Origin: Acanthornis magna
Lineage: Eukaryota > Chordata > Aves > Passeriformes > Acanthizidae
NCBI GenBank assembly: GCA_036785705.1
Contig: JAWUZG010000056.1
Coordinates: 13,192,501-13,256,500 of the forward strand
Length of the DNA: 64,000 nt
Direction: 5' to 3'
In this document: positions 1-11,900 of the stretch, in pieces
How the letters are laid out: every line of letters starts with the position of its first letter
Position numbering within the stretch: position 1 is the stretch's first letter
The notes under the pieces: generated by a model
Databases searched by the model: none
What the model was told of the DNA's origin: nothing
What the model saw: the letters and a program-made list of their open reading frames with translations, nothing else
Position numbers and translations under genes: made by a program

Positions 1-9
1 CCTTGGATT

Positions 10-11
<2 letters not shown>

Positions 12-65
<54 letters not shown>
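12..65 (+). repeat. Poly-T run, 54 nt
   Basis: An uninterrupted run of 54 T residues begins 11 bases into the window. It could be the poly-A tail of a minus-strand retrocopy inserted to its right, but nothing in the following few hundred bases is a recognisable gene or SINE. A simple homopolymer expansion is the alternative. The exact length may be unreliable, as such runs are error-prone in assemblies. Confidence 0.95.
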
Positions 66-66
<1 letters not shown>

Positions 67-2769
67 GGTCTCTGGCTGCAGGGTGCAGCAGAAACCAGAT
101 CCAGCTCTCGGTTCTGGTGCCTTGAGATTCCAGTGGGGCACGGGTTGGGAGTGTGGCATAGACACATTAACATAAAAACTTGATGTAAGTTATAGAAACA
201 AGTTCCAGTCCAGGTGTAGGATGGATTTTTCAGTGCCAAGAAAACTTGTGAGTAACTGGCGTTTATACTTTGATTAGGAGAAAGGGGTTTTTTCTTGTTT
301 TTTATCTGCTACTAATAGATGAAACGGTGTAGAGATAACGTTTATCTCTTACATTATGTGTTATGTGCAATTTGCAACTTTAAATCTGGTGTCTTCTTGG
401 TTAAATGCATTTAAAGGCAAAATGCACTTGATATCTAAATGTGGACTAATGGATTTTAGTGTTTTTATTATTTTTAGCAGAAAGTTTGGCGGTTCTTCAA
501 TTTCTCTCTGAGGGCCAAGTGATGTTTGTAAGCCCTGAAAGAAAGAACAGCCTGTTAGAAATGTTATGGGCCCTCATAAAACCAACGTCTCATTCCTTCT
601 GGCCAGCCCTCACTTGCAGAATCCCTTTAGCACTTGCAGGGTGCCTGTGTGAGAGGCTCTCTGGGGTTTAATGGCCTGCAGTATTCCTGCAGCTGAGGTT
701 TAAAGGGATCGTGAATTAGAGCAGAGAATGCAGTGCTCTGAAGGGCTGTGCTGTTCTGGCTTAGGAACTTCATGCAGTGTGACTCTGTTAGTGGTCCTGT
801 AGCCCATCCCAGAGAGAGCTCAGTGGAGCTGCGATCCTTCCCCTTCTCTGCAGGGCAGAGCAGATATTCCCTGGTTTCCAGAAAGTGATGTCTCTCAGGG
901 TGCATGGGCTTTCTTTTCCCTTCCTTTCAGGGTATTGTAAAGGACCAAAAGCCAACTTCTGTCCTGCTACAGCAGTGTAAATTTATTGCTTCCAAAGGGT
1001 TATTCTGCAATTCATCAAGCAGAATTTGTCCTCTGAGTGTAATAATCCTTACTTGTAGACTCCTTGGTGTCCAGCTATTCTTTCCCAGGAAGATCAAACA
1101 ATGGCAAACTATTCGGTGTGTGAGGGTGCAACTTGGATGAAGTAGTGTGGCTTGGTCTTCTGATCAACACCAGCTGAAGCTGCAAGTGATGTATTTTAAG
1201 CATCATCCAAGGAAGTTTAAATAAACGTGATAGTGTAGAATCTCCTTTAAGTGCTCCAGTGAAGTTTGGAAGACTTAATTTTTCCTATTGCTTAGAAAAA
1301 TGGGCCACTGATTTTGATTTACAAGGTTTCATTATAGCTCTGCAGCAAAACCAGGACTGGAACCCCAAGAGTCTCGTCTCCAGGTCACCTTGGAACAACC
1401 ACTAGACTTTCTGTCTCTTTGTAGACGGGCAGTGCAAAGCAAATAGCAGTGCCTGCTCCGCCGAGTGGAGATTTCACACTGCCCTGCTCCCTGTGCTGTC
1501 AATAGGATCAATAGTGACTGCAGGTGTTCAGGGAGCTCCTGGAGTGTCTGCCACTCCTCCAAATCGGGCTGGGAGGGCTCTGCCCTGTTGTGGGAAGCGT
1601 TCTGTAGTGTTCAGAGAGATGGTCCCTGCATCCAAGATGTTTGAGAGGATGGGGAAAAGGAATGTTCCTTTTTCCCAGATGTGAAGCGGGGCTGCAGCTG
1701 TAATCATACAGAGGTGAAGACTTAGAGCACAGGTCTGGATCTGCCTCTCCTCACTTAGCAAATCTAGGAAGTGCCTCAGAACAAAAATCAGATTTTCTAA
1801 GTTCTGTGGTTAGCAACTTTTTTTCCCCCAGGCTTATTCTTGATTTGATGTGCTTCAGCATTTTGCCACCTGAGTATTCCTTGCTGAGGTGAGGCAGGCA
1901 GCCCCCTCCAGCTGTTGCACAGTGCCCACCGTGCTGAAGTTGAAGGTCTTTTACTGAGCTTCTATTGCAGCAGTGCCTCAACACAGTCATTTTAGATGAC
2001 CGTTTGCGGCATAAAAGCAAAATATTTATTTCTTGCTTGCTTGAATATTTATCATCATTGTTATTTTCAAGAAGAAAAGGAATTTGTTTTGGTTTTTGTT
2101 TTTCCTCTCTGTTGCCTCTCCCTTCATATAGCAGCCTTTCTCCTCTGGAAATCACCGGCTGATTTCCATGTATTTTTTTAACATCATCTTAGTGTCTGCA
2201 GCTATCACTTGGATGATTTCTGTATGTTTGTAGGCCCTGTGACTTTTAGATGAGTGGCTGTGAGGGCTGGTGTGGGAGCACAGGAGTTGTTATGCTGTGC
2301 TACATCTGTTTCCTGGGCAAGGATTGCTGGAGTTCTTATTTTTAATATTTAAGTGTCCTTTTAAAACACTTACCGTGCTGTATACCTGTATAATTCATAA
2401 TGCCTTAGTTTACTGGAAGTGAAAAAAGACTTAAAATTTAGTTTGATGGTGATCCATTAAATGACAGTGAAGTTTTTGACAGAACCTGGATAATTCATTT
2501 GTATTGAGGTCTTCATGACTCACCCAGTTTCTGAAACAACTATGGCAGGTTTGTTTTTTGGTGCTTTGATGTTTGCATCTGAATCCAACATTTTCTTTAG
2601 TTGCCTTTTTTTTTTTTTAAAAGTCTACAAGCTCTGCCATAGGAAACTGAAAGGAAGCTCTGCTGTTGAGAGGTGTGGCGTGGGTGTGGAAGAATACAGA
2701 AACCTTTCAGAAATGTTTCACTTTTCATTTTCAAAGATGAATAGTGGTATATTTGTGCCATACTTTTTC
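66..2769. other. Intronic sequence, no gene seen
   Basis: Ordinary intron DNA. A 13-nt T run lies near 2606-2618. AT-rich stretches at 300-440 and 2340-2480 have no recognisable repeat. No exon with paired splice signals and a protein match was found. Confidence 0.7.
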
Positions 2770-2788
2770 TTTTTTTTTTTTTTTTTTT
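2770..2788 (+). repeat. Poly-T run, 19 nt
   Basis: Nineteen consecutive T residues, preceded by a TTTTTC interruption. It generates the phenylalanine runs seen when the stretch is translated, so those open frames are artefacts. Confidence 0.95.
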
Positions 2789-5700
2789 GGTCCCCCACTG
2801 AAAGACTTGGCTGAATTGAAATCAGCATTGGGTTTTGGTCAATATAAAAGAAACAGCCTTAAAATGCATGTTGCATATGTGTATTTTAGGGTGATAGATA
2901 ACATTTTAATACCTGGAGAATTGCATGGAACAATGTGGAATTGCTTTACAGCTGAGGGTGACAGGTAGTGGTGCCCTCTGCATTCCTAAAACAGAGGAAT
3001 TACTCTATTAATTTATGTTTAAGGTGAAAAGCAAGTGTTTTTCCTGGAGTCTTCTTGGAACGTGCATTAGATGGAGCTTTTCATGCTCTCAGCTGGCAGG
3101 GAGCACCCACATTCAAACACAGCATGGCCAGAGGACAGCACTGGTGGGTCTGTTTGCCATAGCAGGACAGAGTTCTGAGTTTTCTGTAGTTCCAGATTTA
3201 TTTCCCCTCTTTAATTCTCCAAAGCAATAACAGGGAGTGAGAAAACATCGTAATGTCAAAGTTTTGCAGCCTGTCCTGTTAAACAACGAGCGGTATTTGT
3301 TTTCTCTGATAGAGCTTTACCAGGAAGGGCTGCAGAAAGATTGTTTGGGGTTCTTGTTTTTTATTTCTGAGAAGGAGGATATGAAATAGTTGCTACCCCT
3401 TTCCACTTCTCAGCTTCATGCAAACGTAGTTTGGCATATCATTAGCAGGAGACCAGAGGTTTGCTTGGGGCTGTTTTGGTGCTGGAGTTTGGACTAAACC
3501 TCATGCTTTGGCTTGAAAGGAATCTCTGAAAGGAGATGAAGGACTGGTGTGTGCCTTGCTGGGGACAGTAGCAGGGCAAGTCCCCAGTACCTCTGAAAAA
3601 TACCAGACCTGTACATACACATGTGCCTGTCTACACTGAGAGATGCCGAGAAAGAAGAGGGGAAGTATTTAAAACTTTCCAAAAGAGAAGCTAAAATAAG
3701 GACTGACAGAAAATTATTTTGAAAAACGTGAAGGAGGAATGCCCCCAGTGGTGTCCTGCTGCTTCTAGTGCCCTGCAAATGAGTCTCATCTGCTGGAAAC
3801 ATGCTTACTTCTCATCTTGACATGGTCTGAGTGTTGTGTGATGCATTGAGGTGCCAAATTAGGGGTGGGTCCTTACTTACACAGTAATTTGGAAACAACA
3901 AAAAATGGCAATATATAACTAAGCTTTGATTTTTAACGAGGAAAGACTTTAGACTTCCAGTTTTTCAGTCCTACAGCTTGCTTCTCATCATCTCCCTGAG
4001 CTGCAGGACGAGCTGTAATTGTCATGATTTAGGAAAGCTATTTTCTCCAAGTTACTCTTCAAGCTTTAACTCTTATTAAAGGATATCCATCTTGCTTGGT
4101 GAGGTGTTGTGGTGTGTTAACCTTGGTCTGCAGCCAGATGCCCACCCAGCTTCTGTCTCCCTCCCTCATCAACACAGTGGGGGCAGAAAATGAGGTGAAA
4201 AAGCTTGTGGGTTGAGCTGAAGCAATTACTGTCAGGGATAAAACAGACTTGACCTGGGAAAATTAATTTTTATTGCCAATTAAAATAGATTTTGATGTTT
4301 AAAACAAAGCCAAAAATCTAAACACCATCTTCCACCCATCCCACCCCTTTTTTTTTTTCTGAGGCTCTCTGGGAGTATGTCGCTATCAGATCCTCACTGC
4401 TCTGCTGGGAGAGCATCCACCCTCGCGATGAGCTAAAGTAAACCCTTGATCATGTTTGAGCACTCACTTGCTCTTTGCAGAAGTGTTGGCTGGTGTTGGG
4501 TAAATGGTTTTCCCTGTGCTTGGGTCCTGTCTGCAGTTGGTGATAAGTCCGAGGTTTTTATGGTGTCCCACTGGGCAGCAAGGTTCAGCACAAGGAGAAT
4601 CGTGTCTGTGTGACTAAAACATGGTGGTGTGCCTTCTGTCCTGCAGGCATTGTCTGTAAAATCTGATTTTTCTGGGAATTAACCTTCCCATAGCCTATGC
4701 CAAGTGCTCTAGATTGCGGTAGAGAAAGTGCTGGACATATAGGCCCTTTATGAGAAATAGTGGGCAGTGTTTTTAGGGCTTACCAGCAAAGGAAAACTGT
4801 GGGTTTTGTTTTTGTCTTGTCCAGCGTACAGGGCTGAGAGCGGTTAATTACAATGGGCCTTTCAGCCTCTGCATGAGATGCACACTTTGTTTCCTGCTGC
4901 CTATGGCTAGTTATAATGCAGGTCCTTATGTCTGAAGTCAGTGCAGCTGCTGGCTGAGGGACAGGAGCTTCAGCTGAAGGGACGCCTTGTCTGGGGGTGC
5001 TTGTTTGTGAAGGGTGGTGATGGCTGTTTGGGTGATCCTGTGGATGGTCTCATCCGAGGAATGCCCACGGAGCTTGGTTGTGTTCCTGCAGGAGCCTGCC
5101 TTGCCTTGTGCTCTCCAGCGTTGGCCCAAAGAGAGGGTGCTTGGACCCCAAGTTGGTATTTTTGATATCAAAATGCGATACCAAAGCCACATGGCTGCTT
5201 GAGCCCTTGGGTCACAATGCTGTGATGCTAGTCTAGGTTGTGGTTTGGTTTTTGTTAGATCTCTTTCTAAAATCTGTGATATTTAAAACTATTAAAAAAT
5301 TGTATCTCAAGGGAGCTGCTTGAGGTTACTGAAAAGCTTTCCCACAGTCTTTGGGATTCAAACCTAGCAGCTTCAGAGAGCTTGAGAGCAAAGGCTGAAA
5401 GTATTCGAGTATTCCACAGAGCTGGATAAACTGTTCACTTCCATGAGTTAATTTGCTTAATTGAGGCCGCTTCTGCATTGACAAATCACTGTGTGAGTGA
5501 ATGGATTCCAAAATCAGCTTGGGAGTTATTTGATGGCTATTGAAGTTATGCCACACTAGCAAGCCATGTGCTAGAGGCACAGTTTTGTGGTTTTGCAGTG
5601 TCATTTGGCATAACTGCACAAGCTTTCTCAGATGCTGGCCCTGCACAGAAGTTCAGTGTTTTCCATGGATTAGGATGCATCAAGGCTACTGTGAGGCACT

Positions 5701-5897
5701 TAATCTCAGTTCTTGCTCTTTCTTAGCAAGAAGGCAGAAGTTTCAAATTTCTTCTTGCCATTTCTTGTGGAAGTGTTTGGGGCTTGTGGTGTAGCTTCCT
5801 TTATTTGAGATGGCACTTATTGATTTGAATTATTCAGCTTAATTCAATGCTGGACAAGCTTTTTGCCAGAATTTTTATTTTGCCTTCTTATTTAAAT
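2789..5897. other. Intronic sequence, no gene seen
   Basis: No exon or repeat family is recognisable. A 12-nt T run lies near 4348-4359. A stretch at 4255-4320 is AT-rich with several TTAATT and CAATTAAAA words and might be a small conserved element. The rest reads as unique intron DNA. Confidence 0.65.
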
Positions 5898-5953
5898 AGA
5901 TCCCTAATGAATTACTGTAGTTGTAAGATCCCTGATGAATTACTGTAGCTGTA
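5898..5953 (+). repeat. 28-bp tandem duplication, two copies
   Basis: The unit beginning AGATCCCTAATGAATTACTG at 5898 recurs at 5926 with two substitutions visible (A to G in CTAATG, T to C in AGTTG). The copies are directly adjacent. This is a local duplication and not a known transposon. Confidence 0.9.
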
Positions 5954-8900
5954 TATAATGACTCTTGGGAAATATTGGATGCAGCCTCTAGAATGAGTTC
6001 TGCGTGTTTTCAAGCTGCAAACTTTTGAAGTCTATCCCTGAACAGCGCCCAGAGTCCCTTGTCGTTATCTAAGCTTTCCAGATGCTCCCACATTAATAGA
6101 CTGCATCTTTGGTATGTGTGGGCAGGTATCCAGCGAGCAATTGGTTAGCAGGGTAACAGCTTCGAGGTAAATCTGGATGCAAAGTTCTCTCTGGGATTTG
6201 CTATAAGGTTGTTTGGTCTCATGCATGGAAGTTTCTTCCCAGGTTCTCCTATAACGTTTCCAGCTCAATACTTCTGTATCCCCATCTTCAAATGGCTTGC
6301 CCTGAGTTGGCATTAACAGTTTGGGGGAGTGGTTGGCCAAAATGGACAAAGATGTTCTGCAAATGGCTTGTGGAGAAGTGTGGTGTCCTGGTTTAGCTAA
6401 CCAGGCCTTTCGACATGAATGGAGTGTATTTAGTAACCTCAATACTTGTACTCAAGTTTACTGTCAAACTTGATCAAGCCTTCATGGATTTCTGTTAGGC
6501 ATCACACTGAGGCTTCAAGGGATGGGATCTCTAAGGGGGGCACAGAACTTTGCTACGCTGGAAACACAAATGAAACTAAAATGACCTATGGTTTCTCTTT
6601 TATTTGCCCTCTCTAGTGTGTAGTGCATAGATTCAGATGCTTTCAATTTGATTCTCAGCATCCTGATTGCGTTCAGAAGTCTTGGTAACCAGACAGCGTC
6701 ACAAAATATTAGGTTCATGGAGTGGTTCCAGGAGTCCTGTCACTGTGTATTTCCCTGACCTCCTCCTCTTGAGAGATTAAATAATGGAGGAACAGCAACT
6801 CGAATCCTCTGAACCAATACTGGCAAGGCAGATTCTGTTGATGGTGGCATCTTGGCAGGGACAGAGGAACATTCCTGCCACATGTGAGTAAGGTTTTCAA
6901 GCCAAGCTCTTACTTTGCAGCTGGCTGTCCAGACCTGTCATGTCCAAACTGACTCCCTTCATCAGTCAAGACTAATATTCTTGCCCAGAGAAATCTGGAT
7001 TTATTCGCATTTGGAAAATGTGACATGTGGCAGACTTGGGAGAGGACAGCCTAGCCCATGGGGTAACCCTTGTTGGCTGAGGAACAACTACTATTTGTGT
7101 TTCGTGATGAAGATGCAGACCAGGCATGCTTGGGCTCATTTCCTGGCTTTGTCATGGACATCTCCAGCCTTCTTTGGGCTTGCTCTCTCAATCAGCAAAT
7201 GTGCTAGCTGTGTTGTTGTTGGGTTCCATGGTCATCTTGTGGTGTAGGATGATGGGCACTGAGCTGCTCCAGTGATGCTAACTGGAATGAAAGAGGCCCC
7301 TAGGCTCCAGCCCTGAACCAGGTCATTAGCAGTTATCATAATCAGCCGAACTAAATTAATTAATGGGATGGTAATTTTGTGCTGTCCTACTTCTGATGAT
7401 TCTACCTGTAATGCAGCCTTGTTGCCGGCTGAATGGCATCCTTGTTTACTTCACACCTGCCTGAAATGTCAGGGCTGAAACATTTAGCCCTTTGCTGTTT
7501 GAGGCTTCACTGGAAAAGACTACTTGGGACTGCTTTACTCACTTTTTGGTAAGTGATGGATTTTAAAAGAGCCTGAGGGTGTTATTTTCAAGGATGCTTT
7601 CTGAGGCATACTGTCATTGACAGAAGTGACTTACTCTAAGTGTCTCTTTGAAAATGGGACTCTTGTTCCAAAGCCACTAAAGTGCTTTTGAAAAATCTCC
7701 TTCCCTGTTACTGACTGCAGTGAACTGCCTCAGTGATGTCTAGCTTCCTTCAAAGCTGGGCAAAATTAGAGTCTAAATGTTATGTGCCTGGCTAATAAAC
7801 TGTATTGTAATTAGTACCTTGGGGAGGCAGGAACTAGGGAGAAGCTGAGTCTAAAGGGAATTAACTTCATGTAGAAGCTGTCTGCAGAGGGTGAGTGAAG
7901 AACTGGAAGGAGATGAAAACATGGGATTTGAAATGGCTGTGGAGATTGAGAGAAACCAGACTGGGAAAGTACAAGGAGAGAAGAGAGAGCGCTCATGTTG
8001 GCTGCAGTAACCATTAGTTAGTGAATGTGTCTGGCTTTGTGTTAAATGCTGAATGCTAACCCATTCCCACTCTGAAGTGCCTGACTGATGGATTCCTCCC
8101 AGAATTTGGTATACCCCTGCCATAGGAGCAGTGATCCTCTATGGCAACCCCTCTCCTATTGTGCTTTTGCTCATGTCAGACTCTGGTAGGTAAATAGAAG
8201 AGATGGGGACTTCTGTTTCCTTGGAGTGTGCTCATTAAAGTTTTTCAGGGTCTGTTGATTCTGCAGTAAATAGATTTAAGATCACCTTCAAGCCCTGACT
8301 TGTCTGTTCACACCATGGCCCTCCTTGCTCACCTCCCAGCCTGCCTCTCCCTTTAATGGGAAGTTTGGCAGCAGCCAGCACATGGCCCCTGTTTGTACCC
8401 TTGGATCTGCACAGAGGCAGCATGGAAGGAGAAGTGAGTCGTTTGTGAACAGCTTTGTAGGAGGGTGTTACTTAGCAAATAAGCAGGATGACACGGACAG
8501 CGCCTGCGTGGGCTGCAGGGTGCGAGGTGGGGATAAGCAAGCAGCACATGTGGCTCTGGGACAAGCTTGGGGTGGTGCTAGTTAGGTGCCAGAAGACCCC
8601 AATTCCACATGCAGAAGTTTAAAGTAACTCAGTATTTCTTTTATGAGTTGCTACAAAGGGCTGTGGAATGGCAGTACAATGTGGCCATTTTGTCGTTTCC
8701 CTTTTAAATGGCTTCCTACATCCCAACGCTTGCTAAATTAAAGCATTTGATGTATTGGTTGATGAGAAAAGCCTCAAATTTCTCCCTAAGCCGAGTTCCC
8801 ATTTGCTGTAGCCAGGCATCCTTTCTGCTGGATAGGGACTAGAGCAGGAGAGATATCAGCAGAGCCAGAGCAGATGAGGAGAAAAGTAGTAGGACTTGTC

Positions 8901-11900
8901 AGAAAAGCTCCTCTCCCAGTATATAGCCTTTATATAATCACCGTTGTCCTCCAACCGTGAAAACCGAATTCAGCTTCCTTCAAAGCTTTTATTAATGCTG
9001 CCTCAGAGTGTCCTGCCTGTGTCACTTGTGGTTCATGCCTGGCAGCTGGGAATGCTTCTGCAACCAGCTCCACAGGCCTTGCTGCTTCTTCTGCACTGTG
9101 GCAGAACTCAGATGCAACCCTTAGCCCCGAGTTCAGCTCTTGATCATAAATTAAGATAGCCTGGAGCCCTTTGCATGACAGGTTTCCTCGTCAGGCTTGC
9201 ATTATGGTTTCTGCGTGGTAAGTGCCCTGTTTATAGTAGAAAGCCTTCTCTGCAGGCATGGAAGTGTTGTGTTAGGAAGTGTTTCATTAGATGAACAAGC
9301 AAACCTGCATTCAGTTGTGGGGGTGGAGAAGGGAGGGTGTTGCAGTGTGACAGCTTGGGATCACGCCTCTCCAGTGGTAGTACATAGTTCATGTGATAGT
9401 GTATAGGAAGGGGCTTTTTTCCTGTTCACAGTCTTCCAGCGATGTGAATTTCGTCTCCTCCTCTCAGCTGGAACCCAGCATGATGGTGCCCAGTTTGCAG
9501 AGTTCCAGACCCATGGATGAATCTTGTTGCCAAGTTCTGTATGTGGCCAGAAGTGCTGTAGGAGCCTATATTTAAATTACACACTTTGAATTCCTCTTCA
9601 TCTGGCTTTGTACACCTACTTGCTGGCCATGGGGGAAAAAAAGAGATCCATCTCTGAATGTGTCAAAGATGTTCCAGCAGCTTTCCCTCAGCTGTTTACT
9701 TTGACAGAGAGATTGGCTGCCCCTGCTCACCAGCCCCTGCTGCTGCACACTTATTCCACATGGAATTCTTCATCCTCCAGGTCTGAAATGTGCCAGCAGC
9801 ACCGTTCTGTGCTACAGTTTTAAAAGCATGCAGAAATGCAGCTACAGAGTTGAGGTTTGTGCTTCTTTGCATGTTTATGATGTGTTATTTGGCTGCCAGT
9901 GAAAATGACATAACATCTAAAAATAAGTAAGGATTCAAATATCTGCTGGCTTCATTGTAAGTGTGCTACTCAAGGAAAGTTTGTGCTACAAATGGATTCT
10001 GGCACTGGGTGTTTTTATGTAGATACCTTGTCAGGGACTAAAATACCACCTGCCTTCACCCAGTGAGGTCAATATTGAACAGCAGACTTGGGGGCAGAAA
10101 GTGTGGACACTAAATCTGTGGTTGTGATTGTAATATCACTGTAGGTTTGGACTTTAAAAGGTTAAAAAACAGTATTTTGGCTGCGGTGTGCATCTGTTTC
10201 AGAGCAACAGAAACAGCCTTTCAAGTTCTGCTAGGCAGTTCTGTGTGGCCTGGCTCTGTACTTGGGTCTCCTTTGAGGGGCTGGTGACTCAGGCCGACTT
10301 TCCATGATGAACGTGAGGAGGTAGCTGCAAATAACACCCCAGTGATCTTTCTGTTCACACTGCTCTAAATGGGGCACTGCTCCTGCCCTTCCTCAGGGAG
10401 CTGGGAAAGGGGGTCAGCCCGTTGTGTCCCGTGCAGGATCCGTAGGAAGCAAATGAGGAAGGTATTGACAGCTCTGCTGCATTGCTGTTTGCTGCAGTGA
10501 GTGCCTGGGTTAGAGGTTTGGGTTTTGAGCAGTGTATTTGGTCAGCGTGGATCCCACTTTCACCGGAGTAGTGGAAAATGCACGTTTAACTTTAAGAGGC
10601 ACGTGACTTTTTTCTGGTTTAAGCTGTTTTGAAACAAACTGTGGCTTTGCACTGATGTGTTGGCTTCTGACCAAACAGTATATCTTCCGTGGGTGCTGAG
10701 TACTCTTTGCTCTGTTTGCAATGTGCAGCAGCCTTGTGGCATAGCTGTGAAACCCTGCAAAAGGCGCCCAGGTACACTTGTTTTGTGCCTTGTGTTGGCC
10801 AAGGGCCACCGGCACAGGCTGCTGAAATGTGGGGAGGAGATGCACAGTGGGCTGCAAGAGATGGCAGGAAAGTTTTCTGTTTGATTCCAGACAGAAGAGG
10901 TTGCCAAAAATGTGTGCCTTTCCTGGGCTAGGAGTGTGATGTGCTGTTTCTCTTGCTGCGTGGTGTGATACCCTTTCTTCTCAGGCCCTGAAAATCCTGA
11001 CCTTGAACGTGTGCTTAATTTGGACTGGTGTCAGTAACCTCAGAGCTGGCCACTAGAATACAAAATGAATTTTTCACACCAGTGAGGCACAGATCCAAGC
11101 TGCAAACTCCTCATGGCACCAGTACAGTAACTTGCAGATTTTCGAGTGCTGGCCTAGAAACAGCACAGGCACATGCAGCAAGAGCCAAGCTAATAACACC
11201 CTACTTTCAGCAGGGGTTCAGCTGTGGCATCTATTATCCCTGTCATGTGAATGCAAATTTCTATGCAGAGATGATTTCCAGAGCTTGAGCAGAGCCAGCT
11301 TGGGTGTGTTCATATCACCAAATTTTTTTGCTTTCCCTTATGTTCGTGTGCTCAAAGCCAGCACAGGTGTTGGCATCTGCAGTGAGAACATATTTTAAGT
11401 TTCAACTGACTTCACTGGCCCAGGAAAGGTGTTCAAATGAGTGATCAGCAGCCTGAGACAGGAGGTCCTGATACCCTCACTACTTCAGTGGGGTGAGGAG
11501 CAGCAAGAAGTGCTTGGGGCTGGGCAAAGGGTGTTAAAGTTGTTGTCCTCTTCTCAGCCGTTGGATGGGGAAGGAGTGGGCAAAATGCCAAGGCATTGGT
11601 TGCTTTTTTAAAAAGTTTGGCTGAGCCATGAGTGATGCATGTCAACGCTGGAATTGTGGAGCAGGAAAACGTCAGAGCAGAGGATCAGCATCGTTCCCTT
11701 GGGCTCGGAGCCTGAGCCTAGTGGCTGTGCTGCCAGCAGGGAGGGAGGGTGGCTGAGCCCAGGGGACCAGCTCTGCCGGCGGAGAGCTTGCCCCCAGCGA
11801 TGCCATCCTGTTTGCTCCATCCTGCCCTGAAGAGAGGATGAGGTGATACCTGAAGAAGTGGGTGGAGGCACCTGAAAGCAGTGGCTTTTCTGACACGGTC

